Origin: Acidobacteriota bacterium
GTDB lineage: Bacteria; Acidobacteriota; Thermoanaerobaculia; Multivoradales; Multivoraceae
Assembly (NCBI GenBank): GCA_026707325.1
Contig: JAPOXA010000075.1
Location: 62,001 to 126,000 of the forward strand
Direction: 5' to 3'
Length of the DNA stretch: 64,000 bases
This document shows positions 50,977 to 63,071 of the stretch, in pieces (the first letter of the stretch is position 1; every line of letters begins with the position of its first letter). The notes under the pieces were generated by a model. That model worked only from the letters and a program-made list of their open reading frames with translations. It did no database searches and was not told the DNA's origin. Made by a program: the position numbers and the translations under genes.

Positions 50977-51975
50977 TCAGGGATCGAGGCGATAGACGTG
51001 GCGCGCCGTGTCGCGGAAGAGCGCCGCCTTCTCATCGTCGGAGAAGTCGCCCACGATGCGCTGGAAGGAGTTCCAGAGCAGCGTGTAGGCGCCCCCCGCC
51101 CGGTCGACCGGAAAGTTCGACTCGAACATGCAGCGGTCGACTCCGAAGCGGTCGATGCAGTGGAGGTAGTAGGGGCGGTGGGCTTCCGCCGTCTCGACCG
51201 AGGACGGCGGCGCGTCCTGCTTGTGCCAGCCGAAGCCGCAGATCTTCATCGGCAGCCCGCCGAGCTTGACCACGACGTTCTCGCAGCGGGCGAGCTCGGT
51301 GATCGACTTGCGCCAGGCCGCCTCGACCTCGCGGCGGCGGTCGCGGTACGGCCCGATACCGAGAGGCCCGCCGACGTGGTCCAGGATGATCCGGGTGTCC
51401 GGGAAGGCATGGGCGAGGTCGGTCAGCTCGTCGATCTGCGGGTGGTAGAGCCAGGCGTCGAAGCTCAGGTCCAGGGGCCCGAGGCAGGCGAAGCCACGCC
51501 GGAAGTCGGAACGCAGCAGCATGCTCGGCGGCGGCTTGGAGTGGGAGACGCGGATGTCCGGGCTGGGGTCGTAGGCGGCGGAGTGGCGGATGCCGCGGAA
51601 GCGTCCGCCGGCGGCCTCGATGTGGGCTTCGAGAACCGCCTTTGCGCGGTCGCCCAGGAGCATGTTCGCGTGGCTGACGATGCCGGCGATCGAAGCGCCC
51701 GCGCCGTCGTTTCGTTTGGCGACTTCCAGCACGAACTCCGTCTCGCCGACGACCCGCATCTCTTCGGGGCCTTCCTCCCGGTAGCCGGAAGCGCATTCGA
51801 CGAAGACGGTCGAGGTCACGTTGTGGCCGGCCCCGGTGTCGCCGTGGAGCTCCTCCAGCATGTACCGCGACTCCGGGTAGTCCCAGAGGTGGTGGTGGGG
51901 GTCGCAGATCTCCTGGTCCGGGTCGATCGGCTCTTCCTGGGTGCGGGCCAGCCAGGCGGCTTCCTGTTCGTTCAT
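50977..51975 (-). CDS. Amidohydrolase-2 family (TIM-barrel) hydrolase
   Basis: Metal-dependent hydrolase or decarboxylase of the amidohydrolase-related superfamily. The N-terminal metal motif is 'EICDPHHHLWDYPESRYM'. 'GIRHSAAYDPSP', 'DTRIILDHVGGPLGIG' and 'CMFESNFPVDRAGGAYTLLWNSF' complete the family pattern, close to L-fuconolactonase/2-pyrone-4,6-dicarboxylate lactonase relatives. I start at the ATG at 51975 (GGAG upstream), 332 residues, rather than the longer track start. The substrate is undefined. Confidence 0.88.
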   Translation of the reverse strand: MNEQEAAWLARTQEEPIDPDQEICDPHHHLWDYPESRYMLEELHGDTGAGHNVTSTVFVECASGYREEGPEEMRVVGETEFVLEVAKRNDGAGASIAGIVSHANMLLGDRAKAVLEAHIEAAGGRFRGIRHSAAYDPSPDIRVSHSKPPPSMLLRSDFRRGFACLGPLDLSFDAWLYHPQIDELTDLAHAFPDTRIILDHVGGPLGIGPYRDRRREVEAAWRKSITELARCENVVVKLGGLPMKICGFGWHKQDAPPSSVETAEAHRPYYLHCIDRFGVDRCMFESNFPVDRAGGAYTLLWNSFQRIVGDFSDDEKAALFRDTARHVYRLDP

Positions 51976-52039
51976 GCGTGTGACTCCTACATTCACGAAG
52001 ACGGGAGGTGTTCGATGGGCCATCCAGCGGTGGCGGGTG

Positions 52040-52804
52040 TCAGGAGTTGTCCTTGCGGGTCCTGATCTCGCCGAAGACCTCGGCGTCCGTGGCGCCGGCC
52101 ATTCCGAGCAGCGCACGGATGCCCGCGTCGTCGGGCCGCAGAAAGGGGTTGGTCCGCTTCTCGACTCCCAGGTTCGAGGGCACCGTGGGTTTGCCCTCCC
52201 GCCGGAGTTCCTCGATCTCGGCGACCCGCTCCATCAGCTCCTCGTTGTCGGGATCGACGGTGACGGCGAAGTGGGCGTTCGACAGCGTGTACTCGTGGCC
52301 GCAGTGGACGACCGCGTCGTCGGGCAGTGCGCGCAGCTTGGCCAGCGACTCCCACATCTGTTCCATCGTGCCCTCGAACACCCGCCCGCAGCCCAGGGCG
52401 AACAGGGTGTCGGCGCAGAAGAGCGCCCGATCGTCCTCGAACCAGTAGGTGATGTGCCCCGTGGTGTGGCCGGGCGTGTCGAACACCTGTGCCTCGGCCT
52501 CGCCAAGCTGAAAGTGATCGCCCTCGCGAACCAGGAGGTCGAGCCCCGGAATGCGGTGCTGGTCGGCGGCAGGACCGACCACCTGGCAGCCGTACGTCTC
52601 CTTCAGTGCGGGCACCGCGGCGATGTGGTCCATGTGGTGGTGCGTGATGACGATCCAGTCGATGCCGAAACCGCTGGCCGAAAGCGCTGCCTCGATCGGA
52701 TCCGTCTCCGGCGGATCGACGACTGCCGTCTTGCCGCTCCCCGTGTCGTGGAGCACGTAGGAGTAGTTGTCGCTCAGGACGGGGATCGTCTGGATCTCGA
52801 GCAC
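52040..52804 (-). CDS. gloB: Hydroxyacylglutathione hydrolase (glyoxalase II)
   Basis: Hydrolyses S-lactoylglutathione to lactate and glutathione. It shows 'PVLSDNYSYVLHD', the metal motif 'VITHHHMDHIAAVPAL', 'DTPGHTTGHITYWFED', 'FCADTLFALGCGRVFEG', 'VHCGHEYTLSNAHFA' and a C-terminal substrate domain with 'PTVPSNLGVEKRTNPFLR', which is diagnostic for true GloB. Length is 254 residues, normal. A TATAGT sequence about 70 bases upstream could be a -10 box but lacks a good -35. Confidence 0.95.
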   Translation of the reverse strand: MLEIQTIPVLSDNYSYVLHDTGSGKTAVVDPPETDPIEAALSASGFGIDWIVITHHHMDHIAAVPALKETYGCQVVGPAADQHRIPGLDLLVREGDHFQLGEAEAQVFDTPGHTTGHITYWFEDDRALFCADTLFALGCGRVFEGTMEQMWESLAKLRALPDDAVVHCGHEYTLSNAHFAVTVDPDNEELMERVAEIEELRREGKPTVPSNLGVEKRTNPFLRPDDAGIRALLGMAGATDAEVFGEIRTRKDNS

Positions 52805-52946
52805 GGGATTCTCCGGCGGAGGGTTGGACGCATCAGGGTGCGTCGGAGGACTTCGGGAAGGCGGACGGGACTATATCCGCGGGAGCGCCGTCACTTCGAG
52901 CCCTTTGGGGCCGGAACGGGTCGGCTGGGTTCGGCGATCCGGCGCT

Positions 52947-53225
52947 TCATCCCCGTTCGAAGTGGATGCGCAGCCGGGTGCCGGTTGCCCGCGCAACCCT
53001 CTCCAGCGTCCGGATCGACGGCGGCACCCGGCCGCTCTCCATCCGCGCCACCGCCGATTGCGTCGTCTTCATCCGCGCCGCCAACTCCGCCTGGGTGAAC
53101 CCCGCGCCCTTTCGCGCCTCGATCAGCGATTTCGCCACGGCGAACTCCGGTCCGAGCTCTTCATACGCCTTGCGGTAGTCCGGGTCCCGGTTCCACCGCT
53201 CGTGCAGTTCAGCGACTCTCGTCAT
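52947..53225 (-). CDS. HigA-like antitoxin, XRE-family HTH
   Basis: Antitoxin and probable autorepressor of a toxin-first type II pair. The C-terminal 50 residues are a helix-turn-helix ('GFTQAELAARMKTTQSAVARMESGRVPPSIRTLERVARATG'). The N-terminus ('MTRVAELHERWNRDPDYRKAYEEL') looks like the toxin-binding extension of this family. The ATG overlaps the toxin stop (ATGA); the longer track ORF is out of frame with that. 92 residues. Confidence 0.88.
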   Translation of the reverse strand: MTRVAELHERWNRDPDYRKAYEELGPEFAVAKSLIEARKGAGFTQAELAARMKTTQSAVARMESGRVPPSIRTLERVARATGTRLRIHFERG

Positions 53226-53548
53226 TGCAGTGCCTCCCTTGCGCGCCGAAGCGCCAGTTCGATCTCGCGGCGCGGTGTCCGCCGGGTCTTCTTCACGAAT
53301 GCGCGAACCACTACGACGCGCCGACCGCTGGCTGCGACATAGAGCGCCCGTGCGATCCCACCTCGGCCCGAGAGACGCAATTCCCAGAGCGGGCCGGTTA
53401 CATGCCGGACGTGCGGCGCCCCCATCTGCTCCAGACCGACGGTGGAGATCAACTGGCATGTCCTCGTGAACCTGGCGCGCATGTCGGCTGGCAGCGAGTC
53501 CAACTCCTTGTCCACCGTGTCGTTCAGTGTCTCGACGCGCCAAGTCAT
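53222..53548 (-). CDS. RelE/HigB-like toxin
   Basis: Ribosome-dependent mRNA endonuclease family, 108 residues. 'LPADMRARFTRTCQLISTVG', 'PHVRHVTGPLWELRLSGRGGIARALYVAASGRRVVVVRAFVKKTRRTPRREIELA' is the typical strand-rich core, with the basic residues and the 'F.KK..(K/R)TP..EI..A' ending of the HigB branch. The toxin gene precedes the antitoxin, which is characteristic of HigBA. The start is only 9 bases from the operator palindrome, so the message is nearly or fully leaderless. Confidence 0.88.
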   Translation of the reverse strand: MTWRVETLNDTVDKELDSLPADMRARFTRTCQLISTVGLEQMGAPHVRHVTGPLWELRLSGRGGIARALYVAASGRRVVVVRAFVKKTRRTPRREIELALRRAREALQ

Positions 53549-53557
53549 GGGGATGGT

Positions 53558-53573
53558 ATAGCACGTGTGCTAT
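53558..53573. promoter_or_regulatory. Palindromic operator of the toxin-antitoxin pair
   Basis: ATAGCAC-GT-GTGCTAT is a perfect 7+7 inverted repeat immediately upstream of the toxin start. Its TAT ends would overlap the -10 region, as expected for autorepression by the antitoxin or the toxin-antitoxin complex. Confidence 0.72.
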
Positions 53574-53705
53574 GGCGGAAGCGGTGTTGCATCCGTGCCG
53601 TGTTCGTGGCGTGGGGCCACCGCGCCGCGCCGTGGCCGGGGAGCGGGCTTGGTCAAGGCGTGAGGACTGCCGGTTGAGGGGAGTGTCCGCAGTCGGTCTT
53701 GCGGT

Positions 53706-58187
<4,482 letters not shown>

Positions 58188-58275
58188 GACGGATGCTCCG
58201 AGCTTGCTGTTGGCGAGTGCGCGGCACCCTACCCGACGTGCCGAACTACCCGTACATCCGGCGGCGGCCTCAAGT

Positions 58276-58288
58276 TTGTACGGTACAA
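58276..58288. promoter_or_regulatory. Palindrome in the divergent Fic / restriction-modification promoter region
   Basis: TTGTAC-G-GTACAA is a perfect 6+6 inverted repeat, AT-rich against its surroundings, 11 bases before the Fic GTG and 89 bases before the restriction-modification ATG. It contains TACAAT, a plausible -10 for the Fic gene. It is a likely binding site for a regulator, possibly one acting on both genes. Confidence 0.5.
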
Positions 58289-58299
58289 TTCGATCCGTC

Positions 58300-59325
58300 G
58301 TGAGCGAACACTTTCAGCCGGCTGGGCGGCGCGGGAGGCCGTCTCGTCCTGAACTGTACCGTCGCCTGCATGCGGATGTCGCTGACTTGCGGGGAAGGTT
58401 GGGCGGTCTGCCGACTCCCTTGGAGGCGGCCGATATCTGGCGCGGCATCTGGTATGAGGAGGCTCATCACTCCACCGCGATAGAGGGGAACACGCTGGTT
58501 CTCAAGCAGGTGGAGCGGTTACTCGCCGAGGGTCGGGCGGTCGGCAACAAGAAACTCCGCGAGTACTTGGAGGTACAGGGATACGGCGCGGCAGCCGAGT
58601 GGGTCTACCGGCAGGCCGTCAGTTTGCCCGGCGTAGGTCGGCCAGCTGCACTCCTTGCGCTGGCCGAAGTGCGCCGTGTTCACCACATGGCGATGGCGCC
58701 CGTCTGGGAGGTGGCGCCGCATCCCGATGCCTCTGGCCGCGAGGCGCCCGGCTCTTTCCGCGAGCATGAGATCCGGCCGTTTCCCGGTGGCATGGTGCCC
58801 GTCACGTGGCCTCTCGTGCCCGCCGAGGTCGAGACCTGGATCGGGCGTGTGAACCTGCTGGATCCGAAGCTCCCCGCGTTTCCGGAAGCCCTCGCGGAAA
58901 CCCATTGCCGGTTCGAGCAGGTTCACCCATTTCTCGACGGCAACGGCCGCACGGGGAGGCTGCTCCTGAACCTGGTGCTTGTGCGGCTGGGGTATCCGCC
59001 GGCGATCGTCTACAAACGGGACCGCGCGAAGTACCTGGCGGCCCTCCGTCGCGCCGACGGCGGCGAGTTCGGGCCGTTGGGCGAGTTGCTGGCCCGGGCG
59101 ATCCTGGACAACCTGTATCGAAACATCGTTCCTGCGGTGGCGGGCCCCGCGCGGCTCGTACCCCTCGCGGCGCTGGCTACGGCCGATCTTCGGGCATCGG
59201 CTCTTCGAGTCGCTGCCATTCGCGGGCGTCTGAGAGCAGTCCGTGACCCCGATGGCCGGTGGCGCAGCTCACGTCGGTGGGTAAATGAGTACAGGAAGAT
59301 GCGCTATCGCAGGGAACCAGCCTAG
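58300..59325 (+). CDS. Fic-domain protein (probable AMP-transferase), class II with N-terminal inhibitory motif
   Basis: Fic proteins transfer AMP or related groups to target proteins. The active-site loop is complete: 'HPFLDGNGRTGRLLLN'. The inhibitory helix 'SSTAIEGN'-type motif reads 'HHSTAIEGN' near residue 55, ahead of the Fic core, which makes it a self-inhibited class II protein. The N-terminus is basic ('RRGRPSRPELYRRL') and the C-terminal 70 residues may be a winged helix. The track start (58186) overlaps the divergent gene. I choose the GTG at 58300, just after the palindrome, giving 341 residues. A leaderless message is possible. Confidence 0.88.
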   Translation: MSEHFQPAGRRGRPSRPELYRRLHADVADLRGRLGGLPTPLEAADIWRGIWYEEAHHSTAIEGNTLVLKQVERLLAEGRAVGNKKLREYLEVQGYGAAAEWVYRQAVSLPGVGRPAALLALAEVRRVHHMAMAPVWEVAPHPDASGREAPGSFREHEIRPFPGGMVPVTWPLVPAEVETWIGRVNLLDPKLPAFPEALAETHCRFEQVHPFLDGNGRTGRLLLNLVLVRLGYPPAIVYKRDRAKYLAALRRADGGEFGPLGELLARAILDNLYRNIVPAVAGPARLVPLAALATADLRASALRVAAIRGRLRAVRDPDGRWRSSRRWVNEYRKMRYRREPA

Positions 59326-59356
59326 GATCTTCGAACTGACGCCGCGGTTCGGCCGT

Positions 59357-60589
59357 TCAGGCGTGTTGCCGCGCGACCGCCTGGTTCAACTCGACGCCGA
59401 GGCCCGGGCCGTCAGGCACGGCGATCGAGCCGTTCTCGAAGCGTTCCGGCGGATCGACCAGGTCGCCGCGCCAGGCGGCTTCGCCCCACTGCATCTCGAG
59501 GATCTCGAAGTTCGGCAGACCGGCGCATAGCTGGGCCGAGGCGGCGGTGGCGACGGGGCCGCTCGGATTGTGGGGCGACACGGCGATGCCGTCGAGCTCC
59601 GCGACGGCGGCGATCTTGCGGGCTTCGAGGAGCCCTCCGCAGTGCTTGACGTCGGGCATGATCACGTCGACGGCCCGTTCCCGGCACAGGCGGGCGAAGC
59701 CTTCGATCCCGAACAGAAACTCGCCGCCGGCCATGCGTTGCTCGATGCCCCGTTCGATTGCCTTCGTCGCGGCGACGTGGGTGGGCGCGACCGGCTCTTC
59801 GTACCAGGCGAGGCTCTGGGGCTCGAGCCGCCGCGCGACATCCACTGCCAGCTCGACGTCGAAGAAGCTGTGGCAATCGATCAGGATGTCCACCTCCGGC
59901 CCGACCGCCTCGCGGATCGCCCGGACGCAGGCGACGCCGAGGTCCGTGGCCGCGGCCACCTCCGACGCGGGCGCGTCGAGCGCCGGGAAGCCGTCGAAGG
60001 GAGCGGCCTTGATCGCGGTGAAGCCATCCTCGACCGCCGCGCGGGCGTTGGCCGCGAAGCCCTCGGGCGTGCGTTGGCGGGTGGCTCGGTTGATGTTCGC
60101 GTAGGCCGGCAGGCTGTCGCGGAGGCTGCCGCCGGTCAACAGGTGAACGGGCGCGTCGACCGCCTTGCCGACCAGGTCCCAGAGCGCCTGCTCGATGGCG
60201 GAGAAGGCGGTCGCCTCGAGGATGCCGCCGGCGGCCGCCCGTTCGCGCCCGGCGGCGCGGTAGGCCTCGATGTCGAACGGCGAGCGGCCGCGGGCCGCCT
60301 CGAACGCCTCCTTGAGCTCCGGCAGTTCGCGCCGCCTGCCGACCGAACACTCACCGAGTCCCGACAGTCCGAGGTTCGTGCGCAGGTGCACGAACATCCA
60401 GACCGTCCGTTCGCTGACCCGAACGGAGGTGAACGCCATCTCCTCGATGCGCAGGAGCCGTTCCGCCGCTCCGGAGGGCTGGATGCCGAACACGGAGGAG
60501 GCGCCGGCGGGTATCGCTGCCGCGGCGCCGGCCGCGGCGACCATCTGCCGGCGCGTGAGCGGCTGCACGGTTGTCCGGCCCTTCTTCAT
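59357..60589 (-). CDS. Enolase-superfamily enzyme (mandelate racemase/muconate lactonizing family), exported
   Basis: The barrel enzyme has an N-terminal Tat-like signal ('LTRRQMVAAAGAAAAIPAGAS'), which is unusual for a family that is normally cytoplasmic. Catalytic positions are the base lysine in 'FTAIKAAPFDGF', metal ligands in 'ILIDCHSFF', 'WYEEPVAP' and 'RMAGGEFLFG', 'IMPDVKHCGG', and the histidine of 'VSPHNPSGPVA'. The capping domain is 'GLSGLGECSVGRR'. Members act on sugar acids (dehydration, racemisation or cycloisomerisation); the substrate cannot be told here. It follows the broken TonB receptor by 85 bases on the same strand and may be part of a scavenging set. Confidence 0.85.
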   Translation of the reverse strand: MKKGRTTVQPLTRRQMVAAAGAAAAIPAGASSVFGIQPSGAAERLLRIEEMAFTSVRVSERTVWMFVHLRTNLGLSGLGECSVGRRRELPELKEAFEAARGRSPFDIEAYRAAGRERAAAGGILEATAFSAIEQALWDLVGKAVDAPVHLLTGGSLRDSLPAYANINRATRQRTPEGFAANARAAVEDGFTAIKAAPFDGFPALDAPASEVAAATDLGVACVRAIREAVGPEVDILIDCHSFFDVELAVDVARRLEPQSLAWYEEPVAPTHVAATKAIERGIEQRMAGGEFLFGIEGFARLCRERAVDVIMPDVKHCGGLLEARKIAAVAELDGIAVSPHNPSGPVATAASAQLCAGLPNFEILEMQWGEAAWRGDLVDPPERFENGSIAVPDGPGLGVELNQAVARQHA

Positions 60590-60674
60590 GGACGCGGGCA
60601 ACGCTAGCAGCGAGCCCGACCGGGCGCCGGACCGGCAGCAGCCCGCCGCCCGCGATCCGGAGGACCGGCCGCTC

Positions 60675-62962
60675 CTACCAGTTGTAGCTCAGCGACGCGA
60701 CGACGTTCCGCCCGGGACTCGAGTAGAGCAGCAGCCGCGGATCGTTCGCCTGGCGGCCGCGCACGTGCCAGGACTCGAAGTACGCCTCGTCGGTGGCGTT
60801 CAGCAGGCCGACCCGCAGCTTCATGTCGGCGGGCAGGGCGAAGAAGGCGACGAGGTCGACGACTTCATGGCCTGCCGGAACATGCTCGCCCTCCGGAACC
60901 TTCTCCGGGTCGCGGTCATCGACGAAGCGGACCGAGCCGTCGAGGCCCCAGCGGGCGGAATCGGCCAGGTAGCGCAGGCCCAGCACGCCCTCGTTGGGCG
61001 CGATCGAAGCCAGCGGAACGTCCGTCTCGCCGGTCGTGTCGTGACCGTCGATGTGGGCGTAGGCCGCGCGTAGCAGCACGTTGTCGCCGAGGCGCGACTC
61101 GAGCCGGAATTCGACGCCGTCGATCTCGACTTCCGTCAGGTTCACGTTCTGGAACTCCACCACGTTGAGCTGCCGGTTGAAGCCGGCGGTCTGGAACTCG
61201 ATGAAGTCCTCGTAGTGGTTGCGGAAGCCGTTCACGCTCCAGCTCGTGCCGCCGGCGCTCCACCGCAGGCCGAGCTCGAAGTTGTCGCTGATCTCCGGGT
61301 CGAGACCGGGATTGGCGATCGTCCGGTAGCCGCCGGCCAGGTTCGTGAATCCGGTGTTGATCGAGCTGTACGGCGGCGCCCGGAAGCCGGCCGCGTACTG
61401 GGCGGTCAATGTGGTCGTTCGGTGGAGTTCGAATGCCGCGCCGAGCTTGGGTGAGACCGCGTCCGCGTCCAGCTGGCGGCCGGCTGTCCGCCCGCGGCGA
61501 TGTAAACATCGTCGCTCGCGTCGGCATCGACGACGAAGCTGTCGTAGCGGACCCCGGGGATCAGCGTGATCCGATTCCAGCGCAGCTCGGCCTGGGCGTA
61601 GGCGCCGCTCTCTTCCGTGTCGGTCTGCGGGAAGTACTTGCTCGGGAAGACGAGCTGGGTGGGTACGATCCTGCCGGAGAGATCGTGCTCGATCCGATCG
61701 CGCAGCATGTCGAACTCGTCGGCCAGGATGCTGCCGCCGAAGTAGAAGGCGCTGCTGAAGGAACCGCCGTTTCCTGATTCCGCGAGGCCGTTGATCTCGG
61801 CGCCGAAGGTCTTCTGTTCGAACCACAGATCACCGCTGCGGTTCGTTTCGAGCGGTGGGCCGAAGGTGGCGAACAGACGGTGTTCGGCGACGTTCTGCGC
61901 GGTGTCCACGTTCTGGGTGTTGATCCTCCAGCTCCACTGATCGATGGCTCCGCTGTTCGTGACCACCTGCTCCAGGGAAGCCCGGTTGCGGTCCTGGGTG
62001 TCGTTGGCCAGAACGTCGAAGTTCGTGATCGTGAACGGCCCGAAGCGCGTCGTGCCGAGGGCCGAAAGAACTTCCGTTTCCGCTTCGACCGAGTTCAACT
62101 CGAACGTGGCCCGCAGCGTGTTGCCGGTGGAGATGTCGTAGGCGGCCTTGCCCAGGGCCTGGAGGCGCTCCCGCTCCTGCGGATTCGGCAGATCCCGGTC
62201 GGCGCCGCGGCCGCCGGTCTCGCCGGCGTTGTCCAGTTCGTTGCCGTTGCTCGAGCTGACGAACAGCGAGGCCCGTCCCGCTTCGCCGCCGCCGGCGAGA
62301 CTGAGATTCAGGTTCGAATCCTGGCTGCGGCCGTCGAAGCCGGCCTTCAGTCCGAAGTGGCGGCTGCCGTTGCCGAGGTAGTCGGACGGGTTCTTCGTGA
62401 TCAGGGAGATCACGCCGCCGACCGCGTCGCTGCCGTAGAGCGCCGACCCGGCGCTGCGGACGATCTCGGCCGATTTCAGCGTGTCGATGTCGATCGCCTG
62501 CTGATGGACGTTGAAGGGGCCGAAGTCGAACTGCTCCGCGCCCGGTACGCCGTCGACCTGCGTCAGTACGCGATTTCCGCCGATGCCGCGGATGTTGAAA
62601 CCGTTGAGGCCAAGCCGCGTGGTATCGCCCTCCACGTAGACGCCGGACTCGTACTTGACCAGGTCCGCGATGTCCTCGAGCAGTTGGTCTTCGATGTCGT
62701 CGTCCGTGACGATCGAGACGTGCCCGGGCGTGTCTCGCAGCGAGCCCGGAACATGGTCGGCCGTCACGGTGACTGCGTCGAGGAAGGTCGCGTCGCCGAT
62801 TCCGGGCTCCCCGGCTTGCTGCCCTTCTCCGGCCGAAGGAGCAGCAGTTTCCTGGCTCAGGAGCGGTGTGGCGTTCGGCAGGATGCAGGCCAGGCCGAGA
62901 GCGACCATGGCGGAACGCCACGGGTCGGCGAGACGTTGACGCTTGGGGAATGAAACGGACAT
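60675..62962 (-). pseudogene. TonB-dependent receptor interrupted by one frameshift
   Basis: The start is the ATG at 62962 (GGAGG eight bases upstream). A signal, a TonB-box-like 'FLDAVTVTADHVPGSLRDTPGHVSIVTDDDIED' and a plug ('GLNGFNIRGIGGNRVLTQVDGVPG', 'SAGSALYGSDAVGGVISLITKNP') are followed by barrel sequence. At about bases 61478-61486 the frame breaks: the first frame ends 'GGQPAASWTRTRS' and stops at 61406, while the next frame picks up 'GRQLDADAVSPKLGAAFELHR' and runs to a normal C-terminus 'VASLSYNW'. One missing base (a lost G in CCGGGCCGCC would do) explains it. The barrel is complete apart from that, so this is either a very recent mutation or a sequencing error. Together the frames encode about 760 residues. 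Confidence 0.85.
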
Positions 62963-63071
62963 AGGATCGGCCTCCGAGCTTCTGGCGGTCTTGTGCCGCC
63001 GGTTGTTACGGGTGGGTGCCTCACCGCTTCGCTTCCACGGCTGTCGCGGTGGGGCGCCCTTGTTTCCATGG

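Noticed and set aside
52805-52946. Possible promoter (TATAGT) or small gene upstream of gloB
   Set aside because: No matching -35 and no open frame with a ribosome site; too weak to list.
62305-62325. tRNA T-loop-like GGTTCGAATCC
   Set aside because: No acceptor or anticodon stems can be drawn around it, and it lies within the TonB-receptor coding sequence. A similar match near 15710 was rejected for the same reason.
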